Assembly: GCA_028751875.1 (NCBI GenBank)
Contig: CM054158.1
Coordinates: 13,241,195 to 13,305,194 of the forward strand
Origin: Rapana venosa
Lineage: Eukaryota > Mollusca > Gastropoda > Neogastropoda > Muricidae
Length of the DNA: 64,000 bases
Direction: 5' to 3'
Shown: positions 10,101 to 29,400 of the stretch, piece by piece
Position numbering within the stretch: the stretch's first letter is position 1
Layout of the letters: every line of letters begins with the position of its first letter
Notes under the pieces: model-generated
What the model saw: the letters and a program-made list of their open reading frames with translations, nothing else
Database searches by the model: none
Told to the model about the DNA's origin: nothing
Position numbers and translations under genes: made by a program

Positions 10101-10439
10101 GTACTGAATCAGTACCACAGAAAACACCAGCATTCAATCCATTGGGGAACACAACGCAGTCAGTTACCAACTCGCCCCCCTTCTAAAACATTCCAGCATC
10201 CCAATGAGCACCAAGGCAAAGATTATAACAAGCCATACTCTCGATTCCAATTTATATAACCAGTTAATACTTATCAGTCTGCAAAAAAAATGGCCTTTAT
10301 ATCTTAAAGTATGTAAGGTCCTGTAAATGCGATGGCTCTCAGAAAACCGTCAAACAAGATATACATTGTATTGGTTGAAGATTATGAGAATGTAGGTGAT
10401 CAGTAGACTGTGTCGTAGCTGTATGCACAATTTTCACCG

Positions 10440-10690
10440 TATTTGAACACCAAGTATCAGATTTTGGTCATCAGCACTCCCTGGGAATGCGCAACCAACC
10501 AGCCCAAGAGAAAGCCCACCAAATACACATAGTGTGTTAAAGTGCAAGTGGTTCGCCCAAAGGAGACATTGCTGACTCGCGTGGTATTACATGTCCTATG
10601 TGTCCCCAAAGACCTGGTCATTACATCAACGCGCCGCCACTTGTGGAAGCATCAAACGGAGTGAACATCACTTCACGCGTAAGCCGTAAT
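10440..10690 (-). mobile_element. SINE-B copy, very degenerate
   Basis: The order cactccctgggaatgcgcaa, gtgcaagtggtt, cgtggtattacatg, cttcacgcg follows that of the copy at 9624-10100, but identity is low. Confidence 0.5.
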
Positions 10691-10954
10691 GCACCAGCGG
10701 CAGATGAAAGAAAGAAAGAAAGGGGAACACAAGCACCTTGAAGCTAGAGGTGTATATTTGATTATTCATTACAGTCCCCTTATTTTCATTTCGAGTACAA
10801 CAGTAATGGTAGACAGTCATTGGTTTTTGAGTTTAGGAAGGGAGGGAGGAAGTAAGGAGGGCAAGAGGGAAGAAAGGAAGGAAGGAAGGGAGTATGTCAG
10901 CCGGTAAGTCAGGTACTAAGTGAGTAAAGAAGTCATAATATTTCAGTGAATAAG

Positions 10955-11075
10955 TCAGCAGCCAGCCAGTCAGTCAGTCAGCCAGTCAGTCAGTCAGTCA
11001 GTCAGTCAGCCAGTCAGCCAGTCAGTCAGCCAGTCAGCCAGCCAGTCAGTCAGTCAGTCAGTCAGTCAGAAAGAA
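10955..11075. repeat. (CAGT/CAGC)n tetranucleotide microsatellite
   Basis: An uninterrupted array of CAGT with interspersed CAGC units. The preceding 10691-10954 contains a short GGAA-rich stretch only. Confidence 0.95.
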
Positions 11076-11893
11076 ACCAAGAAAGTGAATAGATAAGTAA
11101 TGGGTGAATGAATGAATTGATTAATCGACTAATCAATCGATCTATTCAACAATTACTTAAATCAATTATGATAGGTTGACATCAAAACAGAAAAAGAAAT
11201 CAAAGGAAGCTATCATGTTTGGCGCATAGCGAAGGGGACGGTGGCATTGTGATACTAAATAGATGATTATTATATACTACAGTTACTTCAATGTACGCAC
11301 ATTCATAATATTTCTAAATAATGGGAATACCGTCAGATTGACTGTTGAAAGTCAATTTGAGATTTGGCCATTTGGGAAAATGCATTCTACGGCTTTTTGT
11401 ATGGAATCATTTTTGTAATTAACTATGCAAAGAATACTAATAAAATTGGTCCCTATAATGATATGGAAAGCTCAAGATTCAGGACTAATCAACATATGTA
11501 ATATGTGTAACATGCAAAGACACCATAGAATATTGGTGGACATAGCATCCGATGTCAACCAGAATAGGGACTCCTGCCTCGTCCCACCTGAGAGAAAGTA
11601 TTGACCAGATGAGAAGTTTGCGTGTATCACATTTCAAGTACCTAGCCACGAAGGCAGCCATACTCTGGCTTCAAAGGACCTTTTTTCTCCATTAAAGAGG
11701 AGCGCTGATGGTTGTACTAGGAGGTTGTCATGGCTGAAAACAATCTGAACACAAAATTGTAAAGCATAAAGTGGTTCAGTGTAGGTCTTGGCACATAGCT
11801 TACATCAATAATTGATAAAACCTTTGGCCCAGGCTATTTCTATCAATTGTATTTCTTGTGTGCATAGTCTATAACAGTTTTTGCGACACAAAC
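11076..11893. other. Non-coding sequence with a degenerate repeat D
   Basis: Mostly unrecognised. At about 11590-11700, gagaagtttgcgtgtat and aggcagccatactctggctt resemble repeat D in the minus orientation (compare 54605-54785). A short palindrome (ttgattaatcgactaatcaa) sits at 11116-11135. Confidence 0.45.
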
Positions 11894-12033
11894 AACAATA
11901 GAAACAACAACAGCAGCAACAGCAGCAGCAGCAACAACAACAACAACAACAACCCACCATCACCACAACAAAAACCAATTTGAAAAATTCCAACAAAAAA
12001 CAAAACCAAAAAACCCAAATGAAACACACACAC

Positions 12034-12102
<69 letters not shown>
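11894..12102. repeat. Compound (CAA/CAG)n and (CA)n microsatellite
   Basis: CAA/CAG triplets to about 11953, an A-rich spacer, then CA dinucleotides at 12028-12102. A (GT)n tract follows at 12222-12248. The rest up to 12547 is unrecognised. Confidence 0.95.
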
Positions 12103-12545
12103 AAACAACCAACCAAACAAAACCAAAAAACCTCAACAAAATGTCACAAATTTAAAAGACTGTCTGCTCTTCATATAGAGCAAAAGCTTTTTCAGTTAAA
12201 AAAAATCGAAATTTTAAGAGTTGTGTGTGTGTGTGTGTGTGTGTGTGTTGTAAACAAACAACATGAACATTATGACGTGCTATACTAGCTATTGTGTACT
12301 CACTGTTTTAAATCAGAAATCAAACGCATACACACACAAATCATGAAAAATAAGATGCACTCTTGGTAATTCTTCAAGTAAACAAACAAACAAAAACAAA
12401 CACGATGACAAATTAAAACCTGTTGAAAATGTTCAGTCACTTGATTTGTGTCTGCCCCCTCTACCCAAAACAAAATGGAGGTGTGGGTTTTAAGAGCCTC
12501 ACTTTCACTCCTGTTCAAACCAGGATGCCAACATTCTCAAGGCTG

Positions 12546-12547
<2 letters not shown>

Positions 12548-12580
<33 letters not shown>

Positions 12581-12751
12581 ACACAGTGGAACCCCTTGCT
12601 TGTAACATTTCAGAAGCATTATTGTTCATGAGAAGACATACCTGCATGCACGCATATGGACAGAAGCCCACATATACATGCATACACACCCTCAGAAACA
12701 CGGCACGCAGACACACGCATGTGCACACACAGATACAGACACAGACAGACA

Positions 12752-12784
<33 letters not shown>

Positions 12785-13285
12785 CATAAACCCAATTTTC
12801 GTCCAATTGTGTGTGTGTGTGTGCGTGTGTGTGTACACGTGCATGTGTTCGTGCGTGCTTCTACGTGTGTATGTATGTGTGGTTCTGTCCCTATGCTTGC
12901 AAGCAAGTGTGTGTGTGTGTGCGTGCATGTGTGCGTATGTGTGTGTGCGCGCGTGCGCGTGCATGCGTGCGTGCGTGTGCGTGCGAGCACACACACACAT
13001 ACACACAATGTATGCATTAAGGACAGGTACCTGTGTACACTTAATTGCCTGTATTGGGCCACCCAGCTTACGGGGGATCTATCATCATGTTCAATGGGAT
13101 TAGTCCACTGACCAACCACGGGGGCTAAGTTTACTACAGCACAAGAGAGTTAATGCGCTTAGTGACGAACAGTACAGACGTGTAGGTAGTCTGAACAAAT
13201 ACTTGTGTTTTACTTCTAAAGACTACATAGGTATGAACATTGTGGATAACTATTGGCCAGTTTCGTTTGAGAGAGAGGGGTATGG

Positions 13286-13361
<76 letters not shown>

Positions 13362-13376
13362 GAGGGAGAGAGATCA
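12548..13376. repeat. Cluster of AG, CA, GT and GACA microsatellites
   Basis: (AG)n at 12548-12570, CA-rich at 12690-12783, GT/GTGC-rich at 12806-13010, then (AG)n with (GACA)n at 13267-13365. Every long open frame across this block follows the dinucleotide repeats. The gap 13011-13266 shows nothing recognisable. Confidence 0.93.
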
Positions 13377-13452
13377 TTCATTCAAATTCTTTTATTTCGG
13401 GGATAAAGAATAAGTACTTATGTGCTTTTTTTTTTACATCCTGTCCCCGACC
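13377..13452 (-). mobile_element. SINE-A 3' end fragment
   Basis: The plus strand reads ttcttttatttcggggataa, then ataagtacttatgtgc and poly-T. This is the reverse complement of the SINE-A terminus. The following 13453-13712 is A- and CAA-rich, with no gene. Confidence 0.7.
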
Positions 13453-13712
13453 TTATCAGGGATATAGCTATCATGAAAATAAACAATAAAAAACACCTCA
13501 AAACAAACAAACAAACCCAACATCTCAACAATCAAATACAACACAACAACCACCAAACAGACAGACAGATAAAAAACAGCCACAGCCATCAACAACAAAA
13601 ACAACAACAGACAAGAGGGGGAAAAGCAAAAACAAAAACACCAAAAACAAAAGAAACAACCCCCCTCCTCAGCAAACAAACCAAACAGGACAAAAACAAA
13701 CCAACTCTCTTC

Positions 13713-13767
13713 TCTTCTCTCTCTCTCCTTCTCTCTCTCTCTCCCCTCTCTCTCTCTCTCTCTCTCT

Positions 13768-13828
<61 letters not shown>

Positions 13829-13855
13829 TATATATATATCTCTCTCTCTCTGTTT
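13713..13855. repeat. (CT)n-(AT)n-(CT)n compound microsatellite
   Basis: CT runs flank an alternating AT tract at about 13770-13838. Confidence 0.96.
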
Positions 13856-13939
13856 TTTCCATTAAGATCCAGCTTAAGCAAAATAAGGCCGTGTTTATGT
13901 TTTAAAATCATGTTTGCTTTAGCCCCCCCCCCTCCCCCT

Positions 13940-15184
13940 CCCCCCTTGCTTCAAAATAGATTCGTAGCAAATGTCAATCGCCATGCCCATAAGATAATGA
14001 TGCCACTTCCGAGAATTAACTTAATTAAATCCAGTCTCACATTTTCCGGTGGTTCATTGTGGAATGAAATTTCTAACCTTAACCTCCATAAGACTAACAG
14101 TGTTTCTGTATTTAGAAAAGTGTACCATGCGCATCTTATGAATAATGTATTACTATCTTGATGATATGGTATTTTACTTTGTAAAGCCACTAACTAATTA
14201 TGCCATGCATTTTCAATCAGGGAAAGTGTGTATGTCTACTCCTAACCACCTCCCTCCCCAACTGTCTGTCCCTTTCTTGTTCTTGCCGCCTCCTGCTTCT
14301 CTCTCGTCCTCTCCTCTTTCTCCCCCCCTCCCTCCCCTCTAGTTTCTGTCTGTCTGTCTGTTTGCCTGTCTCTGTCCCCTCTCCCTATGTCTGTCCTGTC
14401 TGTCTGTTTCTCTTCTTCTTATTCTTCGCAATTCTTCTTCCAATTCTCCTTCTTTTCCCCTTCCTCCCCCCCCTTTTCTCACCCATTGCCCTAGCTGTTT
14501 CTCCATGTAAAGCATTTCTGTCTCCCTGAAATGTTTTGGTAGTGCATTATACTTCTGCTATGTGATGAAACCTTGTTTCTCATTTTTGGGTATGATTTTG
14601 TTCATTTGATATTTAAAGGTGTTGTAGCTTGCATAACTTGTAGTTCTGATTTTTTTCCATGTTCCTTCCCCTTCCCCCTCTTTCAACCTTTTCATTCTTC
14701 TCTGCTTTCTCCTCTTTGTTTTCTTTCCTGTTTCTTTTTCCCCCTTCCCTTTGTCTTATCCTCTACATAAACTAAAATGATAAATACAGCACCCCCCCCC
14801 CCCCCCCCCCCTTCCCTCTCTCAAATAAAATCAACAATTAACAATCCCGACCTATGTCCATGTTTGAAGGGTTTCTACTATTCATTCATTCATTCATTCA
14901 TTCATTCATTCATTCATCCACTCTCTCCATCTCTCTCTCTCCCCCTCCACACCTCCCTCCCTCTCTCTCATATCTGTCCTGTGTATACAACTATCTCTAT
15001 TCTGTTTGTTTATGCATGTTTACATTTTACCTAATTCTTTAGACATTTCATTATTGTTTGTTTAATTGAATATATGGTTGATTGATTTACCTTTTGGACT
15101 GAGGGCTGGATGAAAATAAGCCAGCATTGTGCTTAATCTTTTCCATCGATAAAAATGTTCATTCAAAAATGTTTGTTCATTCAT
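13940..15184 (+). mobile_element. CR1/L2-like LINE, 3' end with long 3' UTR
   Basis: At 13952-14146 the frame reads like the last part of a non-LTR reverse transcriptase protein, with IKSSLTFSGGSLWNEI followed by SVSVFRKVYHAHLM. A pyrimidine-rich 3' UTR follows. It includes poly-C at 14796-14812, (ATTC)n at 14879-14918 and a segment (14839-14882) that recurs at 18961-19005. The terminus reads ggctggatgaaaataagcca, 'ttgtgcttaatc' and 'catcgataaaaatg', then ATTCA repeats. That terminus resembles the SINE-A 3' end. The RTE-B element inserted just beyond it. Confidence 0.65.
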
Positions 15185-15197
15185 TCAAATGTTCATT
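15185..15197. repeat. Target-site duplication, left copy (RTE-B)
   Basis: The 13 bases tcaaatgttcatt recur exactly at 18335-18347, immediately after the element's (TAAG)n tail. Confidence 0.82.
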
Positions 15198-18100
15198 TAC
15201 TCTGCCATTGCCGGTCCTAAGCCCGGATGAGAAAGGAGGAGGGTTGGGCGTGGGGCTAGCAACCCCACCCCATAAAAACAAAGTTTGCTACAGAAACGCC
15301 AACAACAGACCAAGAGACTACTGCCCTGGGAGAGGAAGGGTCTTCGCCAAGAGGATGTATGACGCCATGTGGTGAAAGCCGTGAGTCTACAGAAGCCACA
15401 AGGCCGACTCCCCTTTTATCGACCAGGACCATCAACGTCGGAACATGGAATGTGAGGACCATGTATGAGAGGGGAAAAAAACAACACAAGTAGCAGCAGA
15501 GATAAAAAGCTACAACCTCAAAATGCTTGGCATCAGTGAGACCATTGGACACAGTCCAGGACAAAGGAGACTGCTCACTGGAGAGATGCTGCTTTATTCT
15601 GGCCACGAAAAAGAAAAACGCTCCACACACAGAAGGCGTAGCGCTCATGTTGTCAAGACCTGCGCAGCAAGCCCGATAGGATGGGAAGCCAGGGAAATCA
15701 AAAATCATCGCGGCATCCTTCAGGACTAAGAAGAAGAAAAACAAATGAGAAATCATCCAGTGTTATGCGCCAACTAATGACGGCGTGAAGAAGCCAAAGA
15801 TCAATTCTACGACAGACTGCAGAACGTCTTTGCCAAGTCCCCCAGAAAAAGATAAAAAACATCCTCATGGGTGTTTTCCCAATCCCAAAGATTGGACAAG
15901 CCCAACACGGGATGCGAGGAAGTGAGGGAAGACACGGATAGGAGAGATGAATGAGAATGGCGAGAGATTTGCAGAACTTCTGTGCTATCAAAAAAATCTG
16001 GTAATCGGGCAGCATTTTCCCCACAGAAGAGTACATAAGGCCCCCGGGTATCACCAAATCATGTGACTGAGAACCAGATCGACCATATCTGCATGGCCAA
16101 AAAATTCAGGAGATCTCTACAGGATGTAGGGTGAAAAGAGGAGCGACTTGCATCTGACCACCACCTTTTGGTAGCCAGGCTGAAGCTAAAGCTGAAGAAG
16201 AACGGGATGAAGTAACAACAAAGAGACAGAAGTACAACACCAGCCTGCTGAAACTCAAAGATAAATGAAGAATTCAAGCTGTCCCTCCCAACAAGTACCA
16301 AGTACTACAAAAACTGCTTGAAGAAGAGACTGACATCGAGAGCCAGGGGAAGAAAGTGAAAGAGACACTGACGCAACTTGTCAGGAAGTAGTGGGCCCCA
16401 AAGACACCAACAGAAGGAATGGATATCGGCATCACAATGGCAAGATTGAGAAGAGAAAGCAGAAGAAAGCAGCAGTAAACAACGCCGGGCAAGAGCACAA
16501 AGGCCAGGCACAAGCAGACTTCACAGAAGCCAACAAGAAGTCAAGAAGAGCGCAAGAAAAGACAGCGCAAGTACATCGACAGCCTGGCAGAGGAAGCCGA
16601 GGAAGCAGCAACCAGTAAAAAATATGAAGCTGCTGTATGATACCACTAAGAAACTCTCAGGAGTACAACAGGCCTGAGCGACCAGTCAAAGACAAGAAAG
16701 GAAAGACCATCCTGGGAACAGAGGGGCAACTGAAAAATGGGCAGTAGCACTTGAGGAACTCCTGAACAGATCCGTCCCTTCAAACTCCCGGACATCGACC
16801 CTGCATAGAGACCTAGACATCAACTGTGAGCAAACCAAACCCGGGAGGAGATCAGGAAAGCCATCAAAATGCTGAGAATGGCAAGGCAGCAGGACCGGAT
16901 AACATCCCAGCAGAAGCACTCAAGGCAGACCGGAGACCACGGGAGAGATGCTGTACCCTCTCTTTTGGAAGATTTGGGAAGAGGAGGAAGTCCCCTCAGA
17001 CTGGAAGGAGGGGTACCTTATCAAGCTAAACCCCAAAAAGGAGACCTCAGTAACTGTGCCAACTATGAGGGGTAATGCTTCTGTCGGTGCCAGGAAAAAT
17101 CTTTAACAGGATCCTCCTCGAGAGAATGAAAAATGCAGTCGACCCTCTCCTCCGGACCGCAGGCCGGCTTCCGCCAGAACAGATCATGCGTAAACAGATT
17201 GCCACCTTTCGCATCACGTTGAGCAATCTTTAGAGTGGAACTCATCTTTATATACATCAACTTTGTTGATTAAAGAGGGAAAGCCTTTGACAGTGGGACC
17301 GCAACACCCTCTGGAAATTGCTCGCCCCATGGAGTGCCAACCAAACTGGTCCCAAATTGATCAAGAACTCCTATAAAGAATGACCTCCCGGGTGGTCCAT
17401 GGGGGACAACTCACAAACAGCTTTTTAGGTGAAGACCGGAGTCCCGACAAGGTGTCTCCTGTCCCCTTCCCTTCCTCCTGGCGATCGATTGGACCATGAA
17501 GACTTCAACGGCATACAGAAGAAAAGGAATCCAGGGGGACACTGTGGGACCAGCTGGATGATCCGACTTTGCAGACACCTGGCCCTGTCTTTCCCCAGCC
17601 GCCAACAGATGCAGGACAAAACTACAGAACTAGCAGCCACCTCTTACAAGTTGGTCACAAGATCCATGAAGGCAAAACCAAGATTCTCAAGATCAACGCA
17701 GTGAGTAGGACCCAGTCACACTAAATGGGAAGGAACTGGAAGAAGTGGAGACATTCCGTACTGGGGAGCATCATTAACATGCAGGGCGGGACCAACGCAG
17801 ACGTCAGAGCAAGAATTGCAGGCGAGGGCAGCTGAAGAACAACTGGAGCTCCAAGGTGGTGTCGACCCGCACAAAGATCAGGCTTTTCAACTCCAAGGTC
17901 AATCAGTCCACTATATGAGCGGAGACATGGAGGACAACAAAGACCACCATCAAGAAAGTGCAGACCTTCATCAACGCTGCCGAGACGAATCCTCCAGATC
18001 CACGGCCCGACACCACGCACACGCAGACCTGTGGCAACGTACCAACCCCGCTTCCAGCCGAAAATGAAATCCGGCCAGGAGATGGGGATGGATTGGGCAA

Positions 18101-18334
18101 CCCTGAGAAAGCCAGCCAGCAACATCACAAGGGAGGCACATCAGGAACCCCCAGGGGGAAAAAGAAAAGAGGAGGCCAAGAAACACCTGGCGACGCGACC
18201 TCGAGGCAGAAACCAGAAAGATGGGATATACCTGGAGACAGCTGGAGAGAATAGCCCAGGACAGAGGACTCTGGCGGACTGTTGTCGGCGGCCTATGCTC
18301 CAGGGGGAGTGATGGGCCTAAGTAAGTAAGTAAG
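15198..18334 (+). mobile_element. RTE-like non-LTR retrotransposon (RTE-B), full length, decayed
   Basis: A plus-strand element of 3137 bp between 13-bp duplications. Its GC-rich leader (ggggctagcaaccccacccc) resembles the RTE-A leader. Endonuclease motifs follow near 15425-15610 (TINVGTWNVRTMYER, then LGISETIGHS), then a linker, reverse transcriptase remnants near 16860-17700 (KAAGPDNIPAEALK; the catalytic box is degraded), and RTE-type C-terminal remnants near 18030-18280. The end reads gatgggcctaagtaagtaag. Numerous indels and stops make it inactive. It is more decayed than RTE-A but keeps both ends, as expected of a complete insertion. Confidence 0.88.
15420..18290 (+). pseudogene. RTE-B endonuclease/reverse transcriptase, heavily frameshifted
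   Basis: Protein-coding remnant of RTE-B. Recognisable pieces in different frames are the endonuclease start (15428-15610), the reverse transcriptase finger/palm entry (AAGPDNIPAEALKADR at 16883-16930) and a C-terminal zone with 'REAHQEPPGGKRK' (18124 on). No frame stays open for more than about 100 codons. Confidence 0.8.
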
Positions 18335-18347
18335 TCAAATGTTCATT
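18335..18347. repeat. Target-site duplication, right copy (RTE-B)
   Basis: Exact 13-base partner of 15185-15197. Confidence 0.82.
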
Positions 18348-18643
18348 AATTAATTAATTAATTCATTCTCTCTCTCTCTCTCTCTTACCTCTCTCCTCTC
18401 TCTCATCCTCTCCTCTCTCAACTCCCTCTCTCACTCTCCCCTTCTTCTCCCCTCTCTCATCTCTCTCTCCTCCTCTCACCCCCAGTTCTTTATTCAACTT
18501 GACAACTTTAAATAGATTCTATCATCTGGAGGATAATGAATCAGCCCATGCGTCTGTGTATATGTGTGTAAGTAAGTAAGTGTGTGTGTATGTGCGCGTG
18601 TGTGTGTGTGTGCGATGATCGTTTTGTAAAGATAGTAATTAAT
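18348..18643. repeat. (ATTA)n, (CT)n and (GT)n low-complexity tract
   Basis: Short ATTA array, CT-rich tract at 18366-18480, and GT-rich tract at 18550-18615. No gene. Confidence 0.85.
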
Positions 18644-18712
18644 TAATTAATTAATGTATGGAATTTATATAGCGCTGAATCTTGTAAAGCAACAAATCAA
18701 AGCGCTCAGATG
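18644..18712 (-). repeat. Solo SINE 3' tail module
   Basis: The segment atgtatggaatttatatagc through to 'caaatcaaagcgctcaga' is identical to the tail of the SINE-B at 1568-2066. Here it has (ATTA)n instead of (ATA)n and no SINE body attached. Confidence 0.8.
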
Positions 18713-18839
18713 ACTTTTTTTTTAAGAGCCTGCACCGCCCCTTACAAATACTACTGTGTTAATTATACAAGCCCTGAAATCTGTTGTAGCCCCTCAACTT
18801 CCGATGCCTCTGTTTTGGGCAGATGCATAAATTAAGATG

Positions 18840-19005
18840 GAAGTGACATTTTTAATTCAAAACAAGGAAAGTAAATCACTCATAAGATTGAGATGATACA
18901 GTTTTCTTCTGTCGAACGTTTTTTTTGTCAAACTTTAATGGAAATGACTTTCATTCCATCTAACAATCCCGACCTATGTCCATGTTTGAACGGTTTTTAC
19001 TATGC
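18840..19005 (+). repeat. Fragment related to the 3' UTR of the LINE at 13.9-15.2 kb
   Basis: The 30 bases at 18961-18990 (taacaatcccgacctatgtc and the following ten) are identical to 14839-14868. Matching then continues less exactly to about 19005. Confidence 0.55.
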
Positions 19006-19054
19006 TTTTCACCTTCTAGGCTCAGGAAATCGTGGGCTTTATAATACAAATCTC

Positions 19055-19335
19055 ACCAGCCGCCATGGCGCAGTGGTTAGCGCCTTGGGTTACGGACTGG
19101 AAGGTCGCGGGTTCGATTCCCATAAGAGTCATAGGGATTTTTCGGACTCCGGCCGGCTCCTACCCAGAGTGAGTGTGTTGTGGGCTCAGTGGGAAGACTG
19201 GGACCACACAGTTGAGCTTCGTCCACTTAACGGATGCGAGTTTGAGAGTGTTGCTCAAATTACCTGACCAACACTGCAGGTGTCTGTATTTTTCAGGCCC
19301 GGTTGATGCCGGGATATATATTATGATAGTAAGCG
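19055..19335 (+). mobile_element. SINE-G, tRNA-headed SINE, single copy in window
   Basis: The head has an A-box-like segment (atggcgcagtggttagcgcc) and a B box (gcgggttcgattccca), spaced as in a tRNA. A non-tRNA body of about 200 bp follows, ending 'ggttgatgccgggatatata'. The anticodon region and acceptor stem are not tRNA-like enough for a functional tRNA gene. Confidence 0.65.
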
Positions 19336-19439
19336 TAGAGTACAACCCTGTCAAATAGTCTCAAAGCATATGCACTTCCACAGCAGCATCATAACGTCAT
19401 CCTCATTGTCATTGATCATCATGCAATTTAAAAAAATGC

Positions 19440-19905
19440 CTCTGATTCGGTGGTCTCAGTTGCTCTGGTCTCATGGTGACCTCAGATTCGGTTTGCCCAT
19501 ACACCTCTGGTCCTGTGGTGAGTTTGTGTCAAAGCCTTTGGGGTTGGAGGTTCGCGGGGGACAGTCGTTGGAGGGACGTTGTGGTGGTTGCCAGGTCGGG
19601 TGAGCAACTCACTCAGTCTGGCTCCGCGACTGAGCTAATACTGTCATTAGTAGGGGGCTTAGCAGGTGGGGTCTTGCGTATGCTAGCTCAGAACAGGCAC
19701 CACTGAACACCACCAAAGTGACCCAGCAGCAGTGCAGGGCCCCTCTAGCTGGTGGTCCCACGGCGGCCTGATAGTGATGGGGTCCCTGTGGACTTCCGAC
19801 CCTGAGGATGAGACATAACAAATCTGGGTATGGCTGTGGCGGGGAGATTGGAATGAGCGGCGTGGGAACAGCAGGACAGGGGGACGTCACGGAAGATGAG
19901 GCAGC
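19440..19905 (+). repeat. Repeat E, unclassified GC-rich repeat
   Basis: Contains gaacaggcaccactgaacac and 'cagcagcagtgcagggcccc', which recur in reverse orientation at 58060-58245. It has no tRNA-like head or open frame. The class is unknown; it may be an old SINE or a non-autonomous DNA element. Confidence 0.55.
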
Positions 19906-20162
19906 AAAAAAAGTCAAAAGTCTCCCATGACTTGAAAATGGCCTTAGATTGCTTCAATTTTAGGTTTACTTCGCTCCCGTGCTTACAGTTAAGATATTTT
20001 ACCTCTTCTCTAAACACTTCTAATCAAATTGTGTCTTTTGCTACTTGTTCTGTACTGCCATCACCACCTCTGTGATGATTTCTTTTAATTAAAAACACAC
20101 ACAACCCAAACCCCAAACAACAGTAACAACAACAACAAAACCACCTGAATTTCACCAAAAAG

Positions 20163-20515
20163 GGGACCTGATAGCTGATGGTTAGAGTGATGCGCTCGTG
20201 ATCTGACCCGGGTTCGATTCTTATTCAAGGGGATTTTTCCTGTGGAGTTAGCATCAGTGCCGACTCCACTCCCCCCAAAAGCCCTTCGGATGAGACTATA
20301 AACTGAGGTCCCGTGTGCGAATGCATGCAGAACTTCTTGTGCACTCGTTAAAACCCGTTCCGCTTTTCGGAAGAGTAGGCTAGGCCATTGTGTGCAGGTG
20401 GGAGAGGATGCAGTATATACAAAACTGCATACACACGGGGACTTGATGTAAAAAAAAAAAAAGCGCACATGAATGCTTATTCCATTTTCCTCAAATAAAA
20501 TATAAGATTGGGGGG
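20163..20515 (+). mobile_element. SINE-A copy, full length with tRNA-like head
   Basis: Head gatagctgatggttagagtg with B box gggttcgattctta, followed by 'gatgagactataaactgagg', the 'actgcatacacacggggact' segment and 'gcttattccattttcctcaa'. It ends in a poly-G run near 20508-20523. Confidence 0.82.
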
Positions 20516-20539
20516 GGGGGGGGGCTATCAGTATAAATA

Positions 20540-20830
20540 GCATCCCCACATTCTGGAAATTCTCTGCTAGAAATCTCCTCTTTTCTATCACTCTCTTTGT
20601 TTCTGCTTTGTTCTTTTTCTTCCTGTCACCTCCTCCTTGTCTATTTTCTGCCCTCCTGCTCCATTCTCCTGCCTTTTTTCCAGAAAGACTTGAAATATAA
20701 CAATTCTCTCTTATGCCGAAGTTGGATGCGCTGGGCCTGACTTGTCAGGCGCTTAAGAGCATCGTGACGCATTTCCACTGATATAACAGACAACAATAGT
20801 TGCTGACTGAGCGTTCAAAGAAGAAGAAAC
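20540..20830 (+). mobile_element. Repeat R3 copy with (GAA)n tail
   Basis: Starts near cacattctggaaattctctg, passes a pyrimidine-rich centre and cttgtcaggcgcttaagagc, and ends tgctgactgagcgttcaaag followed by GAA units. Other copies are at 24690-24812, 31745-32085, 38840-39175 and 57020-57180. No tRNA-like head is visible. Confidence 0.65.
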
Positions 20831-21120
20831 AATAAGATATTTTTAAAAAGTTGTGTTTTGATCTGTTGAACTCTTACTCCACATTCAAATCCATGTTTTC
20901 AACAAACGCGGCTCGTGGCAAACTACACGAATAGAAACTAGGCTAGCAATATTGACGCGCCGTGCGTGATGATGAGTCAATACAGTTCGCTGGGGCTTCC
21001 AAAATGCCTCATCTTCCATCATCACCGTTACATGATACTTGATAGGATGTCGATGACTGTAATAGGGTCTCACAGGTCCAGATTCCAGTCCAAAATTAAA
21101 AGCTTCATTGACTAGTCAAA
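20831..21120 (+). promoter_or_regulatory. Upstream region and 5' UTR of GATD1
   Basis: The 290 bp between the R3 repeat and the GATD1 start codon are free of recognised repeats. No TATA box stands out. The start context is tcaaaATGGCG, a good animal initiation context. The exact transcription start cannot be read from sequence alone. Confidence 0.4.
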
Positions 21121-29400
<8,280 letters not shown>

